From NCBI RefSeq assembly GCF_015694405.1, contig NZ_JADQDB010000002.1, positions 124,001 through 188,000 on the forward strand: a stretch of DNA of 64,000 bases. Direction: 5' to 3'. Position 1 is the first letter of the stretch, and each line of letters starts with the position of its first letter. The notes beneath the pieces were generated by a model. It saw nothing but the letters and a program-made list of their open reading frames with translations. It was not told the origin of the DNA and made no database searches. The DNA is from Pelagibacterium limicola (lineage in GTDB: Bacteria; Pseudomonadota; Alphaproteobacteria; Rhizobiales; Devosiaceae). The position numbers were made by a program, and so were the translations under genes. Below are positions 18,658 to 27,699 of the stretch, piece by piece.

Positions 18658-18747
18658 TGGCGGGTGGGGGGAGATTCGAACTCCCGAGACGCTCTCGCGC
18701 CCGCCGGTTTTCAAGACCGGTGCAATCAACCACTCTGCCACCCACCC
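18658..18747 (-). tRNA. tRNA-Ser(UGA)
   Basis: A 90-base class II tRNA on the minus strand with an encoded CCA. The acceptor GGGTGGG pairs with CCCACCC, with G73 discriminator. The D-arm contains GCAGAGTGGTTGATTGC. The anticodon stem CCGGT/ACCGG brackets loop CTTGAAA, so the anticodon is TGA, reading UCA. A long variable arm (GGGCGCGAGAGCGTC) is diagnostic of tRNA-Ser. The T-arm is GGGAGTTCGAATCTCCC. No clear sigma70 promoter was found upstream. Confidence 0.97.
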
Positions 18748-18818
18748 GTTTCGTCTATGTGCGGCGTGCTGCTTGCACGATGCGATTTAAAGACTCGTCG
18801 CCCCGCTGTCCAGACTGG

Positions 18819-19712
18819 TTACGTTACGGCCCTTGGCGCATTTTTGTCGCGCGGGCGCAAGATCATGTCTTTCGAGGCTAAAATCGCTCCACCGGCAATC
18901 AGCAGGCAGGCCAGAACGATGGCGGGCGTTAATGGTGCGATGCCCGCGAGGACTAGGATCGCCGTTGAAAGTAGCGGCGCCCCGTAGCTCGCAGCCCCGA
19001 GCACCTGGATATTGCCGTGCTTGACCCCATAGTCCCAGACAAAGAACGCTCCGCCCATCGGCATCAGTCCCAGGCCGATAACAGCCAACCATTGCCCGGT
19101 ATCCGCGGGCATGGCGGTTTCTTCTAGCGCAAGGTGGCAGGCCAGCGACAGGACGGCGGCTCCCGCGCAATACCATGTGACCATTCGCGTGGGAACGGAG
19201 ACGAAACGACGGGAGATCAACGAATAGCTGGCCCAAGTGACCGCAGCGAGCAAGGCGAAACAATAGCCCAACATGTATTGCGGCGCGAAGGCGAATTGCC
19301 CGCCATTTGTGACGATCAAGGCCGCACCCGCCAATCCTAATCCTGCACCGGTCAAATGGTGCCATTTGAGTCGCTCCCCGGGCATCAGCACCGAACCGAC
19401 CACGATCAGCAGAGGCCAAAGATAGTTGATGAGATTGGCCTCAACGACAGGCGCGTTGCGCACCGCCGACAGGTAGAGGAAATGATATCCGAAAAGGCCT
19501 GCGACGCCCACGACCCCGGCGAGAAGCGGTACTTTCGTTGTCTCTGTCGGCTTCGGCGATAGCGCGCCCACCCCCACGCCGATGCAGGTCGCGATAGCAA
19601 ACGAGATGGCGCATAGCAAGAAAGGCGGAACAGCACCAGAAAGGGCGCTAAGCACCGCCAGTAGCGACCACATGAGGATCGCTGAAAATCCAATCAGCGT
19701 TGCCCGGCCCAT
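18819..19712 (-). CDS. EamA/YddG-type aromatic amino acid exporter
   Basis: A drug/metabolite transporter of about 297 residues with around ten hydrophobic helices in two EamA repeats. The N-terminal stretch GRATLIGFSAILMWSLLAVL and the motif NLINYLWPLLIVVGS resemble YddG, which exports aromatic amino acids in enterobacteria; the substrate here is inferred. The ATG at 19712 is my choice; a TTG at 19724 inside a TTGA overlap with the upstream quinone reductase stop is an alternative and would imply coupling. It is the distal gene of a terC-qor-yddG run on the minus strand. Confidence 0.85.
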   Translation of the reverse strand: MGRATLIGFSAILMWSLLAVLSALSGAVPPFLLCAISFAIATCIGVGVGALSPKPTETTKVPLLAGVVGVAGLFGYHFLYLSAVRNAPVVEANLINYLWPLLIVVGSVLMPGERLKWHHLTGAGLGLAGAALIVTNGGQFAFAPQYMLGYCFALLAAVTWASYSLISRRFVSVPTRMVTWYCAGAAVLSLACHLALEETAMPADTGQWLAVIGLGLMPMGGAFFVWDYGVKHGNIQVLGAASYGAPLLSTAILVLAGIAPLTPAIVLACLLIAGGAILASKDMILRPRDKNAPRAVT

Positions 19713-19720
19713 TCGATTTA

Positions 19721-20689
19721 TCAAGGAATGAGAATTGTCGAGCCGACCGTCTTACGGGATTCAAGCGCACGGTGAGCTTCGGCGGCCTCGGCCAGCGGAT
19801 AGGTCTGGCCTATATGGGGCTTGACCGCCCCGGTTTCGACGGCATTGAACAGAGCCTTGGCCCCCGCGACAAGCGCGTCACGTTCGGCAAAATAGTGCGC
19901 ACCCGTGGGACGGGTGACAAAAAGCGAACCCTTGCGGGCGAGTATCCCTAAGTCGGGTACCGATACGGGTCCGGTCGCATTCCCGAAGCTCACCATCAAC
20001 CCAAGCGGCCGCAAGCAATCGAGCGAAGGCTCGAACGTCGCCTTCCCGACGCCGTCGTAGACGACGTCAACGCCCTTGCCATTTGTGATTTCACGGACGC
20101 GCTCGACGAAATTCTCCTCGGCGTAATTGATGACCCGATCACAACCGTTCGCCAGCGCCAGTGCGACCTTCTCCCCGCTGCCTGCCGTGCCGATAACCCT
20201 TGCGCCGATGGACTTGGCCCATTGGCAGGCGAGCAGCCCCATGCCGCCCGCCGCGGCATGAAAAAGGATCGTCTCCCCTGCCCTCACCGGCCAGGTGAGG
20301 AACAGGAGGTAATAGGCGGTGAGCCCTTTAAGCATAATCGCAGCGGCGGTCTCGTAGCTTATGGAATCGGGAAGAAGGATTGCCTTGGCAGCAGGCATTG
20401 TCCTTTCCTGCGCATAGGCGCCGATCGTCCCCTGATAGGCAACCCTGTCGCCCGGTTTAAATGCAGTCACTCCTGGTCCCACTGCGAGGACCTCGCCGGC
20501 CCCTTCCGAGCCCGGAATGAGAGGAAGCGGATTGGGATAGAGCCCGGTGCGATGGTAAGTATCGATGAAATTGACGCCGATAGCATGATGGCGGATGCGA
20601 ATCTCGCCCGAACCCGGTTCGCCGGCGTCACTGTCCCTGAGCGCCATGACCTCTGGACCACCGAACCGTTCGACGACAATTGCTTTCAT
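19721..20689 (-). CDS. NADPH:quinone oxidoreductase (QOR family)
   Basis: A 322-residue medium-chain dehydrogenase/reductase without the zinc ligands of alcohol dehydrogenases, hence the quinone reductase branch. The N-terminal GroES-like domain includes GVNFIDTYHRTGLYP and LPLIPGSEGAGEVLAVG. The Rossmann domain has FHAAAGGMGLLACQWAKSIG with the nucleotide-binding AxxGGxG. The GKGVDVVYDGVGKATFEPSL segment is typical. It reduces quinones with NADPH in the cytoplasm. It lies 8 bases downstream of the TerC gene. Confidence 0.92.
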   Translation of the reverse strand: MKAIVVERFGGPEVMALRDSDAGEPGSGEIRIRHHAIGVNFIDTYHRTGLYPNPLPLIPGSEGAGEVLAVGPGVTAFKPGDRVAYQGTIGAYAQERTMPAAKAILLPDSISYETAAAIMLKGLTAYYLLFLTWPVRAGETILFHAAAGGMGLLACQWAKSIGARVIGTAGSGEKVALALANGCDRVINYAEENFVERVREITNGKGVDVVYDGVGKATFEPSLDCLRPLGLMVSFGNATGPVSVPDLGILARKGSLFVTRPTGAHYFAERDALVAGAKALFNAVETGAVKPHIGQTYPLAEAAEAHRALESRKTVGSTILIP

Positions 20690-20697
20690 GGAATTCG

Positions 20698-21681
20698 CTA
20701 TCCTTGCGGTGACGGGTTGGATACGCGCGCCGCCTTGCGACGCGCTCGGCGTTTCGGCGCAGACTTTTGCACAGGCGGGACAGGCTCCTCAAGCACCTCT
20801 TCGCCGCTATCCACGTGCGGCTCTTGATCTGTCTCCATTGCCGGTTCCGGTTCGTACCCTGGTTCCGGTTTCGCTTCTTGTTCCGGCTCTGGCGCGACCC
20901 GCTGGGCATCCAGTACGGGCTCTTCACGCGTCGCAATCGCGTCCGATGCCGCCGCTCGGTCTTTGTTGCGAAGTTCGATGAGCTTGACGATGGCAAGGAC
21001 AAGCGATCCGCCGCCAATGGCCACGTAAAGCAATAGGGGATCGGGCCTCAGGCCTATTCCTTCCGCGATCAGCGACCCGCCGATTATAAGCAGGAAGGCC
21101 AGCGCAAGCGCGCGCACCGACTGATGACGGGCAATGAATGCCGCGATCGGACCTGCCGCGAAATATATGATTGCCGTCGTTATGAGAATAGCCGCAACGA
21201 TCGCTTCCACGGACCGCGTTATGCCGATTGCGGTGACAATCGTATCGACCGAAAACACCGCGTTGATAAGGGCGACCTGAACAATGATCGCAACCATTCC
21301 GGTACCGCGTTTGGGAAGAGGTGTTTCCGCCAGGGGCGCGCGCCCCCGCTCAATGTGGACATGAAGCTCCCCGACCGCTTTGTGAACGAGAAAAAGGCCA
21401 CCAGCGAGAAAGGCCAACGCACTCCAACTCGGAGACCAGCCGCCGATCGTGAACGCAACGCGGTCAACACCGGCAATCCACAGCATGACCATCAGCAAAA
21501 GGATTTGCACGACGACCGAGATCGCGAGGCCGATCCGCCTCACTCGTTCCCGCTGCTCCTCCGGCACCTGGCCCATAATGAGCGATACGAAAACGACATT
21601 GTCGATCCCGAGAGCCAGCTCGAGCCCGATAAGGATTGCAAGTACGCCCCACAAGGCCGGCTCGAACAGCAATTCAAACAT
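20698..21681 (-). CDS. TerC-family integral membrane protein
   Basis: A protein of about 327 residues. The first 240 or so residues hold seven to eight hydrophobic helices with the TerC signature IGLELALGIDNVVFVS and NAVFSVDTIVTAIG, whose Asp residues are thought to coordinate metal. A long acidic, low-complexity cytoplasmic tail follows (PEPEQEAKPEPGYEPEPAM), ending in a basic patch (PKRRARRKAARVS). TerC relatives act in metal loading or efflux, notably manganese, and in tellurite resistance. The ATG at 21681 (MFELLFEPAL) fits the family start. The Pro/Glu tail is unusual and may be a protein interaction segment. Confidence 0.88.
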   Translation of the reverse strand: MFELLFEPALWGVLAILIGLELALGIDNVVFVSLIMGQVPEEQRERVRRIGLAISVVVQILLLMVMLWIAGVDRVAFTIGGWSPSWSALAFLAGGLFLVHKAVGELHVHIERGRAPLAETPLPKRGTGMVAIIVQVALINAVFSVDTIVTAIGITRSVEAIVAAILITTAIIYFAAGPIAAFIARHQSVRALALAFLLIIGGSLIAEGIGLRPDPLLLYVAIGGGSLVLAIVKLIELRNKDRAAASDAIATREEPVLDAQRVAPEPEQEAKPEPGYEPEPAMETDQEPHVDSGEEVLEEPVPPVQKSAPKRRARRKAARVSNPSPQG

Positions 21682-21836
21682 CAGATGTACGTTCCCACTA
21701 TCGAGATGATGCCCGCCCGGCGCGCACATTCTCCGTCAACAAAGGCAAAACAGGGGCATTTGATCGCATCGTCCTGCCCCGCCTTGTTCGATCGGGCATG
21801 CAGCCCTATCTTCGATAGGAAACGAAAGGGCAGTCA

Positions 21837-22991
21837 ATGCGCAAAGCAGCGGACGTTGCAGTTGTGGGCGGCGGGTTGGCCGGAAAGGCTGCCGCCGTGG
21901 TGGCAGCACGCAGCGGATTCCGAACCATCCATATCGCGCCATCCGCGCCGGAAGACCGGCGAACCTCGGCTTTGATGTTGCCGAGTGTCGAGTTCATGCG
22001 CGCTGCAAATCTCATCGGCGACCCGCACGCTCTTGGCATCCCATTGAGCCAGATCCGTATCATCGACGCCACGGACCGCCTTCTGCGCGCACCGGAGACC
22101 CTTTTTGATTCGGCGGAATTTGGAGACGAGGCCTTCGGATGGAATTTCGCCAACACGGCTCTGGCCGAATCGTTCGAGCGGGCGGCCCAGTTGCTGGACA
22201 ACCTGGAAACGAGGACAGCGACCCTCACCAACGCCGTACGCGACGATGCGTTCTGGCACCTTGAATTATCCGATGGATCCCTCGTGTCGGTGAGCCTTCT
22301 GGTGGGCGCGGACGGAAAGGGATCGAGCGTACGAAAACTGGCTGGCATTTCGGCGCGCGAACAGCGCTTTGAACAGTCGGCACTGGTCTGTGACCTCGAA
22401 CTCGAGCGTCCGCTCGACGGCTGTTCGACAGAGTTCCATTATCCAAATGGACCTTTCACGCTCGTCCCGTCAGGGGGCAACAAGGCCAATCTTGTCTGGA
22501 TCGACAAGGCGGACGTTCTCGAAGCAGTGCGACGCGATCCAGAAATCTTCGCCGCCGCGCTAGCCGAGAAATCAAAGCATGTTTTCGGACAGCCAAAGCC
22601 GGTAACCCCGAGCTTTATCTTTCCGCTTTCCACACTGAGCGTGGACGTGGCGGCAAGGAACGGCGCCGTATTGGTTGGCGAAGCCGCCCACGCCTTCCCG
22701 CCGATAGGGGCACAAGGGCTCAATCTCGGCTTACGCGACGTGGAAGCCCTTGCGGCGAATCTCGCCGCAGCAAATCCGGGATCCTGGGGATGGGCCGATG
22801 CCGTAGCTCGTGCGTATGCCCAATCACGCGCAGGCGACCTGACGCGCACCGGCGCCTTCGTGGATTCGTTGTTCCGCTCGCTGTTATCCGATTGGCTGCC
22901 CGCTCAAGCGCTGAGGGCCGGCAGCCTCTGGGCCCTCAAAATGATACCGGCCCTGCGAAAGCGGGCAATCGCTTTCGGCATGGGCCGGTAG
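21837..22991 (+). CDS. UbiH/COQ6-family FAD-dependent hydroxylase
   Basis: A 384-residue flavoprotein monooxygenase. The N-terminal dinucleotide fold is [20 protein letters not shown]. The middle motif LLVGADGKGSSVRKLAGI corresponds to the DG motif. The GD motif appears as VLVGEAAHAFPPIGAQGLNLGLRD, with Glu instead of the common Asp. The family hydroxylates the ubiquinone ring. Which position it modifies (UbiH, UbiF, UbiL or UbiM type) cannot be told by eye. A GAAAGGG ribosome site precedes the ATG. A small 6-bp hairpin (21805-21819) lies in the leader. Confidence 0.9.
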   Translation: MRKAADVAVVGGGLAGKAAAVVAARSGFRTIHIAPSAPEDRRTSALMLPSVEFMRAANLIGDPHALGIPLSQIRIIDATDRLLRAPETLFDSAEFGDEAFGWNFANTALAESFERAAQLLDNLETRTATLTNAVRDDAFWHLELSDGSLVSVSLLVGADGKGSSVRKLAGISAREQRFEQSALVCDLELERPLDGCSTEFHYPNGPFTLVPSGGNKANLVWIDKADVLEAVRRDPEIFAAALAEKSKHVFGQPKPVTPSFIFPLSTLSVDVAARNGAVLVGEAAHAFPPIGAQGLNLGLRDVEALAANLAAANPGSWGWADAVARAYAQSRAGDLTRTGAFVDSLFRSLLSDWLPAQALRAGSLWALKMIPALRKRAIAFGMGR

Positions 22992-23012
22992 AGGCTTTAC
23001 AAAAACCAGTCG

Positions 23013-23690
23013 TTATTGAGTGGGCGTTTCTTCTGCGGCAGGAGCATCGCCTGTCGCGTTGCCCTCAAGCTGCTGGCGAAGCTGTTCTGCGCGATCCTGA
23101 AGGACCTGCTCAAGCACGTTTTCAGTCGAGCTTGCCCGGTTCAGCTCGTTAATGTCGAGCCCCTCGGGGTTGTCGTAGACCGCGGTGAAGCCCGAGAGCG
23201 TCACCTCGACGGTGACGTCTTCATTGAGGCGGTTCTTGGCGATCAGTTTCAACGTACCACCGCGCTTCAGGCTTTGCACGTAGGCTTCGTTGACCACCAG
23301 CTGTGCTGAACAGGCCTGCGGATCGCAGAGCATATAGGGCACGCGCACGGGCTTGCCCCCATCAATCTGCCACGACAGGCCAAAGGGGAGCAAAACGCCC
23401 AGCGGAACGGAAGCGACCGCCAGAAGTCGGCTTTCCTGGCTCGGATCGTCACGCAGCAGGAACGAACCGACGAATACGCCGGTATTTGTCACCACCTGAC
23501 GCATGATACAGGCCTTGCGGCCGTCATCGAGATCTGAACAGACCTTGAGCCAGTTGTCTTCGGGCCTGCGCTCCTGGGACTCTACCACTTCGTCGATCAT
23601 GCCAGCCTCTTGGCCAAACGCAGCCGGCATGCCGCCCATCGAAAGTCCCACGGCCACAAGGCCGGCAAGAAAGACGTGTTTTGCAGTCAT
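23013..23690 (-). CDS. Invasion-associated locus B (IalB) family protein
   Basis: A periplasmic protein of about 225 residues with a signal peptide (MTAKHVFLAGLVAVGLSMGG, cleavage near AFG-QEA). The core has WLKVCSDLDDGRKACIMRQV, LPFGLSWQIDGGKPVRVPY and CDPQACSAQL, the pattern of the IalB family (four conserved cysteines, likely two disulfides). IalB was first described in Bartonella invasion but is widespread in free-living Rhizobiales; the general function is unknown. The ATG at 23690 is chosen over an upstream extension that lacks a signal sequence. It converges on the ubiH-type gene with 21 bases between. Confidence 0.88.
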   Translation of the reverse strand: MTAKHVFLAGLVAVGLSMGGMPAAFGQEAGMIDEVVESQERRPEDNWLKVCSDLDDGRKACIMRQVVTNTGVFVGSFLLRDDPSQESRLLAVASVPLGVLLPFGLSWQIDGGKPVRVPYMLCDPQACSAQLVVNEAYVQSLKRGGTLKLIAKNRLNEDVTVEVTLSGFTAVYDNPEGLDINELNRASSTENVLEQVLQDRAEQLRQQLEGNATGDAPAAEETPTQ

Positions 23691-23826
23691 CGGTATTCCT
23701 GTGCATCTGGGCGGGTTTGACCCACCGGGTTCGTCGTTGGGCAATCTCAAGAGCGGCGAAATCGGGCAATAGCATGACGATCGGGCCATTCCAATCTTTA
23801 TGACACGCGCCTGTGATACAAACGCC

Positions 23827-26800
23827 TCATCCTTCCTGGGCCAAATTTGCCAAACGGGAGAGGATTACAGCCGCGCCCTTCAAGCGATGTTCGGCGACCG
23901 GCCAATTGCGTGCAAACATGATCTTCTGATCGGGACGCAATTTGGCGGCCTGTGCCGGGTCGGCAATATGCCGCACAAGACCGGCCGGATTGGCGAAGGT
24001 ATTGTTTCGCAGGGTGACGAGCGCTCCCTTGGGGCCGGCCTCGACCTTTTCGACATTGGCTGCGCGGCAGAAAGATTTGATCAGTACAACCTTCAAGAGC
24101 CCCTCGACCTCCTCGGGCAGCGGCCCGAACCTGTCGATGAGCTCGGCGCCGAACGCGTCGATTTCACGCGGCTCCGTGAGATCTCCCAACCTGCGGTAAA
24201 GCTGCATCCGGACCTGAAGGTCGGGCACATAACCTTCAGGAATCATGACCGGCATGCCCAGCGAAATCTGGGGCGACCACTGCCCTTCGACCTCTTCGGC
24301 GCCCTGCCCGCTCCTCAGTGATGCGACGGCTTCTTCGAGCATGGACTGGTAGAGCTCGAACCCCACTTCACGGATATGGCCGGACTGTTCCTCGCCGAGC
24401 AGATTCCCGGCGCCGCGGATATCGAGATCGTGGCTCGCAAGCTGGAACCCGGCGCCGAGCGACTCGAGCGACTGAAGGACCTGCAGTCGCCGCTGCGCCT
24501 GATCGTTGAGCTTTCGGCCGGGAGGGACGGTGAAGATCGCATAGGCCCGGATTTTCGAACGGCCGATACGGCCCCGGATCTGGTAAAGCTGGGCCAGACC
24601 GAACTTGTCGGCCCGGTGCACGATAAGGGTGTTGGCGGTCGGCACGTCCAGCCCTGATTCCACGATGGTCGTTGCCACCAGGACATCAAATTTGCCGTCA
24701 TAAAAGGCATTCATCGTGTCGTCGAGTTGCTGGGGCGGCATCTGGCCGTTGGCGACAACAAAGCTGACCTCCGGAACATGGTCCTTGAGGAACTGCGCAA
24801 TATCGGGCTGGTCTGAAATGCGCGGACACACATAGAACGCCTGGCCGCCCCGATACTTTTCGCGCAAAAGTGCCTCGCGCACGACCAGCGGATCGAAAGG
24901 CGACACGAACGTACGGATGGTCAGCCGATCTACTGGCGGCGTAGCCAGCAGCGAAAGATCGCGCACCCCCGTCAACGCGAGTTGCAGTGTGCGCGGGATA
25001 GGCGTCGCGGACAGCGTCAGCACATGCACGTTGTGCTTGAGTTCCTTGAGCCGTTCCTTGTGTCCCACCCCGAAGTGCTGCTCCTCATCGACGATAAGCA
25101 GCCCAAGGTCGCGGAAGTCGACGGATTTCGAGAGCAGAGCGTGAGTGCCGATGACGATATCGATACTGCCGTCCTTTAGCCCGTCCCTGACCGCTTTCAT
25201 CTCCGCCGCCGGCACCAGTCGCGAAGCCTGTCGAACGCGTACAGGAAGACCGGCAAAACGCTCGGAAAACGTCTTGAAATGCTGGCGCGAAAGCAATGTT
25301 GTCGGGACGACAACGGCGACCTGCCGTCCACTCATCGCGACCACGAACGCCGCGCGCAGCGCGACCTCGGTTTTTCCGAACCCCACATCGCCGCAAACCA
25401 GCCGGTCCATGATACGGCCCGAGGTCAGGTCGTCGAACACGGCCTCGATGGTCGCAAGCTGGTCCTCGGTCTCCTCATAGGGGAAGCGGGTGCAGAACTC
25501 GTCGTAGGCTCCGGTCTGGACCTCCACCGGATCGGTCGTCGCCATCTCGCGGGCCGCCGCGATGCGTATGAGCTGTTCGGCCATGTCGCGGATGCGTTGC
25601 TTGAGGCGCGATTTCTTGGCCTGCCAGGCGACCCCTCCCAGCCGATCGAGCTCTGCGCCGTCGTCCGAGCCGTAGCGCGAGAGCAACTCGATGTTTTCCA
25701 CGGGCAGGTAAAGCTTGTCGCCGCGCGCATATTCGATTTCAACGCAATCGTGCGGCGCTCCCGCCGCTTCGATGGCTCTCAGGCCTATAAAACGCCCAAT
25801 GCCGTGGTCGACGTGAACGACCAGATCGCCTGCTGAAAGGCTCGTAGCCTCGGTCAGCGCGTCCGATGCCTTGCGGCGGCGTGCAGCCCGGATGATGCGC
25901 TCGCCCAGGATGTCCTGCTCGGAAAGGACCGCGATATCGTCGGTGAGATAGCCAGTTTCGAGTGGCAGCACGACAAGACCCAGTTGACCGACCTTGATAC
26001 CCTCGGTCTGTTGCCAGTTGTCGAGCGCCTTGATTGCCTTAAGTCCGTGGTCGCGCAGCACCTGCCCCATTCGGTCCCGCGTGCCCTCCGTCCAACAGGT
26101 AATGACCGTCTTGCGGCCCGCGCGTGCCTCGGATTTGATCCGAGCAATGACCGCCTCGAAGAGATTGGTGTCGGGCGCCTGCCGCTCGGCGGCGAAATTG
26201 GGGGCGATTCGGCCTGCGCAATCGATGACCGGCAAGCTTTCATCGGCCGGCATGAACGCCGAAAGTTCGCTGACCTCTCGTCCAAGGGCAAGAGCGTAGG
26301 GTGGCTCGTCCATGTGATAGAGGAGCTGGGGATGAATGGGCTTGTAGGGTGCCCCTGCACTGCCCCCCTGCTCACGCGCCTGCATACGTGCGTCGTAGTA
26401 ATCGGCAATCTGTTCGCGGCGCTCGATGAAGGCTTCCCGGGCCTGTTCGTCAAAATAGTATGGAGCGTCTCCCGTATAATCGGCAAGCGATTCCATCTTC
26501 TCGTAGAAGAACGGCAGCCAGTGCTCCATGCCCGGATAGCGTTGTCCCGCACTGATCGCGCCATAGAGCGGATCGTCGGCCGTGTTGCCGCCAAACGCGG
26601 TCGTATACTTGCGCCGGAATGTGCGAATGGTCTCTTCGTTGAGCATCGCTTCGCTCATCGGCACCAGCGTGATGCGCTTGATGTTGCCGGTCGTCCGTTG
26701 GGTTTCCGGATCGAACGAGCGGATCGTCTCAAGCTGCGCTCCGAAAAAATCAAAGCGTAGCGGCGCCTCCTGCCCTGCGGGGAATAGATCGACAAGCCCG

Positions 26801-27318
26801 CCGCGCACGGCGAATTCACCAGCTTCGCGCACGGTCGGCACGCGGAGGTAACCATTGTCTGCTGCCCAGCCGATGAGCTTTTCGCTGTCCACCATCGCTC
26901 CGGCAGCCGCCGAAAACGTCATCCGCGCCACGATCTCGCGCGGCACGACGCGCTGGATCAGGGCGTTGACCGCCGTCAACACGACCGCGCCGCGCGTCGA
27001 GGGATATGCAAGTCGGCTGAGCGCCGCCATGCGGGCTGAAATCGTCACCGCATTGGGCGACACCCGGTCGTAGGGAAGCGAATCCCAGGCCGGCAGTGTG
27101 AGTACCGGATGGCCGGGCAGCACCTTTTCCAAAATCTCTGCCATGCGCAAAAGCCGCCGTCCGTCGCGCGCGATAAAGACAATGGAAACAGGAGATTGAT
27201 TGCTTTCTTTCAGGCGTTGCTCGATCTCGCGCGCGAGTACAAACGGCTGCATCCCGTCCGGCAGGTTGGCGAGAACGCGCGAGGGGCGGTCGAGCAGGGC
27301 GGAAAGATCGGAGGTCAC
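23827..27318 (-). CDS. mfd: Transcription-repair coupling factor Mfd
   Basis: A 1163-residue ATPase that removes stalled RNA polymerase and recruits UvrA. The N-terminal UvrB-like module lies at about 1-330. The CarD-like RNA-polymerase-interacting domain (about 470-550) contains GDLVVHVDHGIGRFIGL. The RecG-like translocase has Walker A VCGDVGFGKTEVAL (about residue 643), DEEQHFGV as Walker B, SATPIPRTL and QIRGRIGRS. A C-terminal TRCF domain follows. I place the start at the GTG at 27318, in a GTGA overlap with the sdhE stop. Together with uvrA, recG and ssb it makes this window rich in repair genes. Confidence 0.96.
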   Translation of the reverse strand: MTSDLSALLDRPSRVLANLPDGMQPFVLAREIEQRLKESNQSPVSIVFIARDGRRLLRMAEILEKVLPGHPVLTLPAWDSLPYDRVSPNAVTISARMAALSRLAYPSTRGAVVLTAVNALIQRVVPREIVARMTFSAAAGAMVDSEKLIGWAADNGYLRVPTVREAGEFAVRGGLVDLFPAGQEAPLRFDFFGAQLETIRSFDPETQRTTGNIKRITLVPMSEAMLNEETIRTFRRKYTTAFGGNTADDPLYGAISAGQRYPGMEHWLPFFYEKMESLADYTGDAPYYFDEQAREAFIERREQIADYYDARMQAREQGGSAGAPYKPIHPQLLYHMDEPPYALALGREVSELSAFMPADESLPVIDCAGRIAPNFAAERQAPDTNLFEAVIARIKSEARAGRKTVITCWTEGTRDRMGQVLRDHGLKAIKALDNWQQTEGIKVGQLGLVVLPLETGYLTDDIAVLSEQDILGERIIRAARRRKASDALTEATSLSAGDLVVHVDHGIGRFIGLRAIEAAGAPHDCVEIEYARGDKLYLPVENIELLSRYGSDDGAELDRLGGVAWQAKKSRLKQRIRDMAEQLIRIAAAREMATTDPVEVQTGAYDEFCTRFPYEETEDQLATIEAVFDDLTSGRIMDRLVCGDVGFGKTEVALRAAFVVAMSGRQVAVVVPTTLLSRQHFKTFSERFAGLPVRVRQASRLVPAAEMKAVRDGLKDGSIDIVIGTHALLSKSVDFRDLGLLIVDEEQHFGVGHKERLKELKHNVHVLTLSATPIPRTLQLALTGVRDLSLLATPPVDRLTIRTFVSPFDPLVVREALLREKYRGGQAFYVCPRISDQPDIAQFLKDHVPEVSFVVANGQMPPQQLDDTMNAFYDGKFDVLVATTIVESGLDVPTANTLIVHRADKFGLAQLYQIRGRIGRSKIRAYAIFTVPPGRKLNDQAQRRLQVLQSLESLGAGFQLASHDLDIRGAGNLLGEEQSGHIREVGFELYQSMLEEAVASLRSGQGAEEVEGQWSPQISLGMPVMIPEGYVPDLQVRMQLYRRLGDLTEPREIDAFGAELIDRFGPLPEEVEGLLKVVLIKSFCRAANVEKVEAGPKGALVTLRNNTFANPAGLVRHIADPAQAAKLRPDQKIMFARNWPVAEHRLKGAAVILSRLANLAQEG

Positions 27319-27593
27319 GCGCCGGCCTTGGCTAACTTGTGGTCGCGGATCGCAGCGATAAGCGCCTGATCCACAGTATATGGGATACCGCGCTGGCCCA
27401 GTATCCATGCTTGAAGATCGGTTTCTTCCTGATCCATGAGCTTCTCGATTCGATCGAGCATTCCTTCATCGAACCCTTCGATGCCATCAGCAACGAAACC
27501 TCCGATGAGGATGTCCATCTCCTGGGTGCCCCGGTGGTTGGCACGATAGAGAACACGCTTGCGCCGGGTCTCAATGCTTTCACTTTGGATCAT
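27315..27593 (-). CDS. sdhE: Succinate dehydrogenase assembly factor SdhE (SDHAF2 homologue)
   Basis: A 92-residue protein from the ATG at 27593 (MIQSESIETRRKR). It carries the diagnostic RGxxE motif (ANHRGTQEMD) involved in covalent FAD attachment to SdhA, plus the helical bundle EGFDEGMLDRIEKLMDQEE. It is a homologue of mitochondrial SDH5/SDHAF2. In-frame upstream codons to 27749 are not conserved-looking and run into the recG promoter region. It precedes and overlaps mfd by 4 bases and is divergent from recG, a standard alphaproteobacterial arrangement. Confidence 0.93.
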   Translation of the reverse strand: MIQSESIETRRKRVLYRANHRGTQEMDILIGGFVADGIEGFDEGMLDRIEKLMDQEETDLQAWILGQRGIPYTVDQALIAAIRDHKLAKAGA

Positions 27594-27699
27594 GTGAGGA
27601 TCGTCTCTTTTTGGAGCGCCTACATACGGTGTCAACACGCGTTTGTCAGCCTTTTGCACGCGGGGTAGACTCGAAACATTGAAACTCCCGGGGCGAATC

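Noticed and set aside
23700-23775. A tRNA-like fragment (GGTGGGTCAAACCCGCC on the minus strand) upstream of the IalB gene
   Set aside because: The T-loop does not match TTCRA, no matching D-arm, anticodon stem or acceptor could be built, and so it is not called a tRNA or remnant.
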